Part shown: in pieces, positions 1-5,096 of the stretch
Layout of the letters: each line of letters begins with the position of its first letter
Position numbering within the stretch: the stretch's first letter is position 1
Assembly (NCBI GenBank): GCA_015489035.1
Contig: WFMP01000244.1
Span: 1 to 5,096, forward strand
Length of the DNA: 5,096 nucleotides
Direction of reading: 5' to 3'
Source of the DNA: Candidatus Altimarinota bacterium
GTDB taxonomy: Bacteria; Patescibacteriota; Gracilibacteria; Absconditabacterales; Absconditicoccaceae
Notes under the pieces: model-generated
What the model was told of the DNA's origin: nothing
Databases searched by the model: none
What the model saw: the letters and a program-made list of their open reading frames with translations, nothing else
Program-made: the position numbers and the translations under genes

Positions 1-335
1 AAATTTAATTTATTCAATTCTTCTAAAGTTAGACTTTCTATATTTTTATATCACTTTTGAAAAATGTATAACCTTAAAATTTTATCAATTTTATGATAAA
101 ATACTTCTTCATTGTAATTTAAAATATTGTTTTCTAATTCATTTACTAATTTATCATAATCAATTTCTTTATGTTTTATTGGTTCTACAATAATTTTTTG
201 TTCTACTTTAGTTTCTTTTTTTCTATAAAATAATAGAAAATATGAAATAATAAATATTACTATAAAGATTAAGGAAAAAGTTAAATTCATATAATCTCAT
301 AGTAATAGTCATTTAATATCATAAATATCAGTCAT
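1..335 (-). CDS. DUF4381-like single-pass membrane protein (C-terminus outside window)
   Basis: The visible part is 111 residues and runs off the left edge. A short N-terminal stretch (D-I-Y-D-I-K-G-L-L) precedes one strongly hydrophobic transmembrane segment at about residues 18-37, then a basic R-K-K stop-transfer and a charged soluble domain. Residues near 81-106 (K-I-D-K-I-L-R-L-Y, then S-L-T-L-E-E-L) resemble the DUF4381 pattern of an 'L-R-r' helix followed by an L-x-x-L end. DUF4381 proteins sit beside DUF58 and vWA genes in MoxR operons, and their biochemical role is not established. In-frame TGA codons at residues 9, 13 and 95 must be read through as Gly; the last one extends the protein past position 51. 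The start at 335 is chosen because an in-frame ATG at 389 would add codons such as CCC and CGC that are untypical here and would overlap the DUF58 gene by 11 bases, but that start cannot be excluded. Neither start has a Shine-Dalgarno. Family assignment is by context and layout only. Confidence 0.6.
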
Positions 336-378
336 TTTTGTTTTTAAGTAATAAATTATTCTTCATCTGCGGGGATTA

Positions 379-1233
379 TTATTTATCATAACTTAAAAAA
401 AATTTATACAATCATTTATAAACATCCAGACTATTGTCCAGATAAAGATATCAGATATTATTTTTAAGTAATTCTTGTTTTAGTTGTTCTAATTTTAATT
501 GTCTTAATTTTTGGTATTTTTCAATTTTATCTTTATTTAACAATGAGATATCCATAAATTTTCCTCCATTTGTTAAATTAATATTAGTATTCTCTTTTAC
601 TAAATTATTTTCAAAATAATCATAAATATTTATATAAATTACTTCATTTTTAAGTCATAACAATCTCCAATCTTTACTATCTTCTAATTTATCATTATCA
701 GTCAAAACAAATACTAAATTATTATTTATCTGTTGATTTGAAACAACTTGTTTTATTACTTCTTCAAAATTTAAGGTTTCCTGATTTTTATTATAATTTT
801 CCAAAATATCTATAGTTCTAAATATATTTCAAATTTCATAAGAATATGGTAAAACAATAGATTTATTATTTTTTCATTTAACATTTAAAACAATTGAAAT
901 ATTATCATTATTATTCAATCAAGAAAGAGCTAATGTATAAAATACTTCTTCAAGAATTTCTTTTTTGTCTTTAAATTGCAAATAAGTTTCATTCAAATCT
1001 ATAATAAATAAAATTTTTATATTTCTTTCCTCTTCATATTTTTTAACCTGTAATTTTCAAGTCCTTGCAGACACCTTCCAATCTATAGTCTTTATCATAT
1101 CTCCAGGCAAATATTCCCTATGTTCCACAAATTCTATTCAAGTTCCATGAAATAAACTTTTATAAGCTCAAAAAATATCAGATCATAAATTCCTTTTTAA
1201 CTTAAAGTCTAATAATTTAGCTCTTTTATTCAT
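379..1233 (-). CDS. DUF58 family protein, partner of MoxR ATPase
   Basis: The gene encodes 284 residues. The N-terminal half carries the DUF58 signature almost intact: H-G-T-G-I-E-F (29-35), then H-R-E-Y-L-P-G-D (38-45), I-D-W-K-V-S-A-R-T-G-K-L (50-61) and E-E-E-R (67-70). A vWA-like fold follows: beta strand K-I-L-F-I-I-D (73-79) and a later strand ending L-T-D (177-179). In many DUF58 proteins the first strand ends in a MIDAS-like D-x-S-x-S; here it is D79-L-N81-E-T83, so metal binding may be weakened or altered. Ten glycines are encoded by TGA, including G32 and G59 inside the signature, while W52 is TGG. The C-terminal tail (about 230-258) is a charged, probably helical or coiled segment. 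There is no signal peptide or clear membrane span, so it is probably cytoplasmic or membrane-peripheral. The start overlaps the end of the upstream small gene by 8 bases, suggesting translational coupling. Family identification is strong; the physiological role is unknown. Confidence 0.92.
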
Positions 1234-1612
1234 ATTGTCCTATCTTAAATTCTAAATTTTTTCTTTTTTTCTTTATTTTTTTAATTAATTTCAGAGATAT
1301 ATTTCATTTTTCTTTTAATTCTAATAATCATTCATTAAAAAGTTTATGATATTTTAATATATCTTTTTTTAAATAAGGATATTGTAAATCAAGTCGTTTT
1401 ATAAAAGATAAATGATGTTGATAATAGTTTATAAGTACTTTCCCATTTTTATATGCTGTTTTTATATCTGTTTCATCAGTTATTCTTCAATTAGTAACAG
1501 ATTTGATTACAGCACAATCATCCATATGAACATCATCTACTTTATCTGCAAATGATATATTTCACAAGAATCAAATTCACATCATTAGAAATATTAAAAT
1601 ATTTTTCTTCAT
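1226..1612 (-). CDS. Small exported protein of unknown function within the moxR operon
   Basis: The gene encodes 128 residues that I do not recognise. A signal peptide is clear: M-K-K-N, a hydrophobic core at about 5-18, and a plausible signal peptidase site after I-S-F-A (residue 22). The predicted mature part of about 106 residues begins D-K-V-D-D, has a single cysteine (C33, not a lipobox), then a mostly helical-looking, very lysine-rich C-terminus (a K-L-I-K-K-I-K-K-K-R-K run near 108-118). Six glycines are encoded by TGA, three of them in the signal peptide. It lies 38 bases after moxR and overlaps the DUF58 start by 8 bases, so it is co-transcribed and probably functions with the operon outside the cytoplasmic membrane. 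Its reading frame, codon use and placement make it a convincing gene. A role as periplasmic substrate or accessory of the MoxR system is only an inference. Confidence 0.8.
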
Positions 1613-1650
1613 CTTTTTTTATTTTGAAATAAATTTCTATTTATAATAAT

Positions 1651-2640
1651 TTATGCTATTTCTATATTTTTCAATATTTCATTTATAATATCCTTGGCAC
1701 TAATACTATCAGCTACAGCTTCGTAAGATAATACCAATCTATGAGCTAATACTTTTCCTGCTATTTGTTTCACATCTTCAGGAATTACAAAGTTTCTACC
1801 ATTTGTAAGTGCAACTACTTTTGCTCATTGTATTAAATTTATTCATCATCTTGGACTTATTCAGTATTGGACATACTTGTCTAAGTTGTCTAGATCATAT
1901 TTTTTAAAATTTCTAGTTGCATCAATAATAGAAGATACATAGTCATAAATATTGTCTGAAACATATATTTCTTCCAATAATATTTGAATATCTAAAACAT
2001 CTTGTTTTGTAAGTATTTGATTTATTTTTACTTTATAAAAATCAGTATTTAATTTTTTATAAATATCTTTTTCTATTTCTTTATCAGCATAATCTACATC
2101 TACTTTCATCATAAATCTATCTAACTGTGCCTCAGGTAATTTATAAGTCCCAGCTTGTTCTACAGGATTTTGAGTTGCTAACACAATAAAAGGTTCTTCT
2201 AATTTAAAGGTTTCATTTCCTATAGTAATTTGTTTTTCAGCCATAGCTTCTAAAAGTGCTGATTGAACCTTACTTGGAGCTCTATTTATTTCATCAGCTA
2301 AAACAATATTTGTAAATATTGGACCATATTTTATGCTAAATTCTCAAGTTTTAGGATTATAAATTTCTGTTCATATCAAATCAGAAGGCAATAAATCAGG
2401 AGTAAATTGCACTCTATTAAATTTTAAGTCTACAACTTTTGAAATAGTATCAACTGTCATAGTTTTTGCTAAACCAGGAACTCACTCTATCAAAATATGT
2501 CCTTTTCAAAATAATCATATCAAAATACTATCTATCAAATCTTCTTGTCCAACTATTTTTTTATGAACCTCCTTTTTTACATTTTCTATTTTCTCACCAG
2601 CTAATTTAATTTGTTCTAATAATTTTTCATTTTGTGTCAT
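1651..2640 (-). CDS. moxR: MoxR family AAA+ ATPase
   Basis: The gene encodes 329 residues, a normal length for MoxR proteins. The ATPase core is complete: Walker A G-V-P-G-L-A-K-T (53-60), Walker B with L-A-D-E-I-N-R-A (114-121; D116, E117), sensor 1 A-T-Q-N-P (155-159), a probable arginine finger in L-P-E-A-Q-L-D-R-F-M (168-177), and sensor 2 G-I-S-P-R-G-G (260-266) in the C-terminal lid. MoxR ATPases are cytoplasmic hexameric chaperones that act on vWA-domain proteins, often in envelope stress or metal-cofactor pathways. The specific client here is unknown. TGA encodes nine glycines, including the first Walker A glycine and three of the sensor-2 region, so this gene alone argues strongly for UGA=Gly. 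It starts 31 bases after the BatD-like gene with no Shine-Dalgarno visible, and continues into the small exported gene and the DUF58 gene. Confidence 0.97.
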
Positions 2641-2671
2641 TTTTATATCAATTTAATTTATAAAATATTAA

Positions 2672-3673
2672 TTATATTTCTTTTACCAACTCAAGTAGCT
2701 TCTCTCTATCTGTCACCAAGTTAGAATATTTAAGTAGCTTCAATCAATTTATAATTTCTTTTATTTTCTCATTATTTCCTGTTTCTTGTAATATCTCATC
2801 ATAAGTTTTTGTTTTTATATTTGAAATATTAAAGTTTTGTTGTAATTTTTCTCTAAATACATTATCCAGCTTACTTTCAAAACTATCATCATCTAAACTT
2901 GGGTAATCTATAACTTGTTTCTCAAAATCTATATTATTCCTAGAATTCAATTCCTTTTTATCATAATCCATTTCTACTTCATCTATTTCTTCAGATTCTT
3001 CATTCTCATCAATACCACCTATTTTCCATTTTCATTTATTTTGAGAAAGATATACAACTATAACTATTCAAATAATTATCAACAATGCTATAAACAAGTA
3101 TATCTTTGTATTATTCTGAGGCTTTATTTTTTTTACTTCCTTTTCAAAATCTTGAATTTTAGGCTGTGGAGTATTTTGTTGAATTGTTCTAACTCATCAA
3201 ACTGGATTATGAACTTGCTGAGTTTGAGTATTTTGTTGAGGTTGATAATTTTGAGTATTATTTAACATAATTTTTGCTCAAGATATTTTTACATTTACAG
3301 TATTAGTTTTATACTCCTTATTTCAAATCTCCAATATTGCAGGTCAAACAGTATAATCTCAAGCTTTCTTAGCAGACAAAGATAAAACTACATTATAAAT
3401 AGTAGTATTTACTGATTTTGTTTGTCCATTAATTACAGTAACTTGAGAAGATGAACTTTGAAACTGTCTTTGTCAAACCACACTAAAATTTTCTAATCAA
3501 TTAATTTTTTTAATTTTTACTGGACCATTTTGATCAATAGTTAATTTCAATGTTAATTGAATAGGATTATTTATATTTGCGGTATTACTATTTACTGATA
3601 AGTCTGCATTAAATGCAAATACTCACGACATAGTAAATATAAATAAAATAATTCATAACACTATTTTTTTCAT
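2672..3673 (-). CDS. batD: BatD-like (oxygen tolerance family) membrane protein
   Basis: The gene encodes 333 residues. A signal peptide (M-K-K-I-V, cleavage probably after V-F-A at residue 20) leads into an Ig-like beta domain of about 23-131. Its features match BatD domains: I-N-N-P-I-Q-L-T-L near 34-42, a Q-F-Q-S-S-S-S-Q-V segment (70-78), V-N-T-T-I-Y-N-V-V-L (88-97), and A-G-D-Y-T-V-G-P-A followed by G-N-K-E-Y-K-T-N (104-124). A Gln/Asn-rich linker (about 139-190) leads to one transmembrane helix (191-209), a basic stop, an acidic stretch (221-235) and a cytoplasmic domain rich in helices (about 258-333). BatD proteins are usually longer, with more Ig-like domains, so this is a compact version. 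About 13 glycines are TGA-encoded. It is the first gene of the minus-strand operon. BatD function is poorly defined; a role presenting or anchoring envelope vWA partners of MoxR is inferred from the conserved gene neighbourhood. Confidence 0.85.
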
Positions 3674-3700
3674 TTTTTTTATGTTAAGAGATAAAACTGA

Positions 3701-3710
3701 TTGTATAATA
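3701..3710 (-). promoter_or_regulatory. Possible -10 element for the batD-moxR operon
   Basis: Reading leftwards, TATTATACAA offers a -10-like hexamer (TATTAT or TATACA) about 30-35 bases before the batD ATG. No well-spaced -35 hexamer is present: the TTAACA copies lie 20 or 9 bases away. This is the only reasonable promoter seen for the operon. Confidence is low because the DNA is so AT-rich. Confidence 0.3.
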
Positions 3711-3716
3711 ATTTTC

Positions 3717-3736
3717 TTTTGTTAAAATTTTGTTAA
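3717..3736. repeat. Tandem 9-bp direct repeats, 11-bp period, upstream of batD
   Basis: TTTTGTTAA occurs at 3717-3725 and again at 3728-3736, so the copies repeat every 11 bases, close to one helical turn. They lie immediately upstream of the possible batD -10 element. A position covering the -35 region suggests a regulator-binding site, but AT-rich DNA produces such repeats by chance and no regulator is known. Confidence 0.4.
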
Positions 3737-3764
3737 GCTTATGTGAAAATAAAAAAAATCTTTC

Positions 3765-3787
3765 TTTGATAACTTTTTACTATCAAA
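3765..3787. repeat. Inverted repeat (TTTGATA, 9-base gap, TATCAAA)
   Basis: A perfect 7-bp inverted repeat, TTTGATA at 3765-3771 and TATCAAA at 3781-3787, spaced by nine bases. Read on the minus strand it is followed six bases later by a run of T, so it could act as a weak terminator or attenuator in that direction. No gene is seen upstream that would need one, so an operator between the divergent units is the other reading. Confidence 0.4.
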
Positions 3788-3862
3788 AACAACTATATTT
3801 GTAAGTTATTTGTTATCTGTCAAGTATGTTTACAATATTTTTTATATTTATTCTTTCCTGGT

Positions 3863-3890
3863 TTGTTATTTTTACAATTTTATGTATTAT
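3863..3890 (+). promoter_or_regulatory. Probable promoter of the structured RNA
   Basis: TTGTTA (3863-3868) is followed after 16 bases by TATTAT (3885-3890), a reasonable match to the -35/-10 consensus. Transcription would begin near 3897, just before the GC-rich segment that ends in a terminator at 4139. The placement supports an independent plus-strand transcript. Base composition makes chance matches common. Confidence 0.4.
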
Positions 3891-4002
3891 ATATTCAGTT
3901 AATTGAAGATCTAAGTATTTGGGACTACACCCAATATTTGGACTTCCAACTACTCGATGGACCTACATCACCAATTGTAAGCTATCTATATCGAGGGTGT
4001 TT

Positions 4003-4066
4003 CTAGAACAGTTTATATAAACTGACTTGATACATAACATAAGTTGTTTTATATCAACTGTTCTAG
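4003..4066 (+). repeat. Long imperfect hairpin within the candidate RNA
   Basis: Positions 4003-4028 pair with 4041-4066 over 26 positions, with two mismatches (4014/4055 and 4022/4047), two G-U pairs and a 12-base loop. The outer 11 pairs (CTAGAACAGTT with AACTGTTCTAG) are perfect. It is followed by mixed sequence rather than a T run, so it is not itself a terminator. Confidence 0.75.
4009..4024. repeat. Perfect 16-bp palindrome in the hairpin's 5' arm
   Basis: CAGTTTATATAAACTG is its own reverse complement. It sits wholly inside the 5' arm of the 4003-4066 hairpin, so as RNA it could dimerise or form a competing local fold, and as DNA it has the form of an operator for a dimeric regulator. 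Which of these applies, if any, cannot be told from sequence alone. Confidence 0.6.
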
Positions 4067-4113
4067 TTATGCTCTCTTCCTTACAAAAACAAAAATAAAA
4101 AATTAAAACTCTT

Positions 4114-4139
4114 ATCTCCTGTATTCAGGGGATTTTTTT
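4114..4139 (+). terminator. Rho-independent terminator ending the structured RNA
   Basis: An 8-bp stem (ATCTCCTG at 4114-4121 with CAGGGGAT at 4126-4133, one G-U wobble), a TATT loop and a run of T through 4139. It is the strongest terminator in the window and is oriented plus, ending a transcript that begins upstream of galU. Either the RNA is a separate gene, or the terminator is an attenuator for galU. The consensus -10 just downstream favours a separate gene. Confidence 0.8.
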
Positions 4140-4177
4140 GTTGATAAATATTCTAAATTTAATACAAATAAACTATT

Positions 4178-4183
4178 TATAAT
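4178..4183 (+). promoter_or_regulatory. Probable -10 box of galU
   Basis: A perfect TATAAT, 17 bases upstream of the galU ATG. No good -35 is seen at 16-18 bases; TTGATA at 4141-4146 is too distant. Transcription would begin near 4190, giving a leader of about ten bases with no Shine-Dalgarno. Confidence 0.45.
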
Positions 4184-4200
4184 TTTATATAACAAATTTA

Positions 4201-5067
4201 ATGCAAAAAATTAAAAAATGTATCATTCCAGCTGCTGGTTCTGGAACAAGATTTCTACCAGCTACCAAAGCATTACCCAAAGAAATGTTTCCTGTTGTAA
4301 ACAAACCTGTAATGCAAATTTTAGTTGAAGAAGCTATCAAAATAGGTTGTGAAGAAATAATTATTATTACATGAAGAAACAAAAGAGCTATAGAAGACCA
4401 TTTTGATGCAAATATAGAACTTGAAGATAAATTAATATCTGCATGAAAAGACAAATATTTAGAAGAAGTAAAAAAAACAACAAATTTAGCAAATTTTGTT
4501 TATATCAGACAACCTTACCCAAAAGGTGATGGAGATGCTATTTTAAGAGCAAAAAATTTAATTTGAAATGAACCATTTTTAGTATTATTTTGAGATGATA
4601 TTGTAGATGGACAACAAAATGCTTCTGAACAACTTTTACAAGCCTTTCAAAGGAAAAATTCTCCAGTTATAGCTACTGTAAAAGTAAATGAAAATGAGGT
4701 TTCCTCTTACTGAATTATTGAATCAAAAGAAAAAAATAATATTTTTACTGTAAATAAATTTTTGGAAAAACCACAAGCAGAAGAAACTAAATCAAGAAAT
4801 GGAGTTATCTGAAAATATATTTTAACAGGAGATATTTTTGAATATTTAGAAAAAGCTAGTTGATGAAAAGATGGAGAAATCAGACTTGCTGATGCCTTGG
4901 AACTTATGAGAAAAGAAAAAGATATTTATTGAGTAAATATTGAATGAGAAAGATTTGATACTTGAAGTTTAATTTGATATTTAAAAGCAAATATTCATTA
5001 TGGATTAAAAAATCCTGAAATTAACAAAGAATTAGAAAATTATTTAAAAAATTTAAATTTAAAATAA
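4201..5067 (+). CDS. galU: UTP-glucose-1-phosphate uridylyltransferase
   Basis: The gene encodes 288 residues, the usual length for the bacterial enzyme. It makes UDP-glucose from UTP and glucose-1-phosphate in the cytoplasm, feeding envelope glycans and galactose metabolism. Motifs in order: nucleotide-binding P-A-A-G-S-G-T-R-F-L-P (10-20) with P-K-E-M-F-P (26-31), I-I-I-T-G-R-N-K-R-A-I-E-D-H-F-D (54-69), G-D-G-D-A-I (109-114), metal-binding L-F-G-D-D-I-V (129-135), V-N-K-F-L-E-K-P (184-191), G-K-Y-I-L-T-G-D-I-F (204-213), G-E-I-R-L-A-D-A-L (225-233), and E-R-F-D-T-G-S-L-I-G-Y-L-K-A-N (250-264, with the first G at 250 just before E). Twelve glycines are TGA-encoded (58, 82, 122, 131, 171, 204, 221, 222, 244, 250, 256, 259), several at family-invariant sites. 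It is transcribed away from the batD operon and is followed after one base by an ArsC-like gene. The start is the first ATG and matches the family N-terminus. Confidence 0.97.
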
Positions 5068-5068
5068 A

Positions 5069-5096
5069 ATGCTAACAATATTGCACAATCCAAGAT
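5069..5096 (+). CDS. Probable ArsC/Spx-family reductase, N-terminal fragment
   Basis: Only nine complete codons are visible before the window ends: M-L-T-I-L-H-N-P-R. This closely matches the N-terminus of glutaredoxin-type arsenate reductase family proteins, which typically read T-I-Y-H-N-P-R-C with the catalytic cysteine next. The start is one base after the galU stop, implying a shared transcript and coupled translation. The family can act in arsenate reduction or as Spx-like regulators, which nine residues cannot distinguish. Confidence 0.55.

Larger units (their letters stand above)
3897..4139 (+). ncRNA. Candidate structured small RNA of unknown family
   Basis: The start is taken from the promoter-like pair and the end from the terminator. 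The stretch 3921-4000 has 35 G or C in 80 bases, far above the flanks, which in an AT-rich genome is a hallmark of structured RNA. Visible pairings are TTGGG/CCCAA (3919-3923 with 3930-3934), TTGG/CCAA with a four-base loop (3938-3949), CTCGAT/ATCGAG (3953-3958 with 3990-3995), ACACC/GGTGT (3927-3931 with 3996-4000, competing with the first stem and abutting the third), then the long hairpin 4003-4066 and the terminator. It lacks the conserved motifs I would expect for RNase P RNA, SRP RNA or tmRNA (no terminal CCA or T-loop). A 6S-like regulator, a galU leader, or a new family are possible. The sequence shows the structure; expression and identity are inferred. Confidence 0.5.

Noticed and set aside
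1861..2244. Treating the central part of moxR as a separate short gene or moxR as a pseudogene broken by stops.
   Set aside because: All the interruptions are TGA at glycine positions. With UGA=Gly the gene is one full-length frame with every AAA+ motif intact.
2915..3265. Plus-strand open frame of 116 codons opposite the BatD-like gene.
   Set aside because: It is antisense to a well-supported gene; its Ile/Tyr/Phe-rich composition is a by-product of AT-rich coding DNA.
3826..4020. A 64-codon plus-strand reading frame (TGA read as Gly) with a hydrophobic N-terminus overlapping the candidate RNA.
   Set aside because: It has no ribosome-binding signal. Its hydrophobicity follows from T-rich DNA, and its second half uses codons (CGA, TCG, CAC, TGG) unlike the flanking genes because it crosses the GC-rich structured segment. 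It would start upstream of the predicted RNA promoter.
4003..4066. Terminal inverted repeats of an insertion sequence.
   Set aside because: The arms are only 12 bases apart with no transposase gene and no target-site duplication seen.
3897..4139. tmRNA, RNase P RNA or SRP RNA as the identity of the structured RNA.
   Set aside because: No terminal CCA or T-loop-like sequence, no recognisable RNase P core motifs and no SRP tetraloop motif (GGAA with its conserved surroundings) were found by eye.
3897..4139. CRISPR array, tracrRNA-like or retron RNA.
   Set aside because: There are no regularly spaced direct repeats, and no cas or reverse transcriptase gene is in the window.
4185..4454. Minus-strand open frame of 89 codons opposite galU.
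   Set aside because: It lies antisense to the conserved N-terminal half of galU and has no recognisable motif.

Overview
The window comes from a very AT-rich bacterium that reads UGA as glycine (translation table 25). Every gene here contains in-frame TGA codons, about fifty in all, and many fall where a family has an invariant glycine: the first Gly of the MoxR Walker A loop, the sensor-2 G-x-S-P-R-G motif, and the T-G-R, G-D-D and D-T-G-S motifs of GalU. TGG still encodes conserved tryptophan (I-D-W-K in the DUF58 protein), so this is not the mycoplasma UGA=Trp code. UGA=Gly is known from Absconditabacteria (SR1) and Gracilibacteria (BD1-5), so the organism is probably a reduced candidate-phyla-radiation member of one of these. 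With the standard code every gene here appears shattered.

Positions 1-3673 (minus strand) hold a tightly packed operon of the MoxR / 'aerotolerance' (Bat) type. In transcription order it is: a BatD-like membrane protein (3673-2672), a MoxR AAA+ ATPase (2640-1651), a small exported protein of unknown function (1612-1226), a DUF58 protein (1233-379), and a DUF4381-like single-pass membrane protein (335 to beyond position 1). Such operons normally continue into von Willebrand A (BatA/BatB-type) membrane proteins, which would lie to the left of the window. The family model is a MoxR ATPase acting as a chaperone on vWA-type partners at the cell envelope. The substrate is unknown.

Positions 3674-4200 are a 527-base divergent intergenic region, and the most unusual part of the window. 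It carries repeats upstream of batD, then an apparent independent plus-strand transcription unit: a promoter-like pair near 3863-3890, an 80-nt segment of about 44% GC in otherwise very AT-rich DNA with several complementary stems, a 26-position imperfect hairpin (4003-4066), and a clear Rho-independent terminator (4114-4139). I interpret it as an undescribed small structured RNA of roughly 240 nt. It matches no RNA family I can recognise.

Positions 4201-5096 (plus strand) hold galU (UTP-glucose-1-phosphate uridylyltransferase, complete), followed one base later by the first nine codons of a probable ArsC-family reductase. galU has its own consensus -10 box with a predicted leader of only about ten bases. 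None of the six start codons examined has a convincing Shine-Dalgarno sequence.
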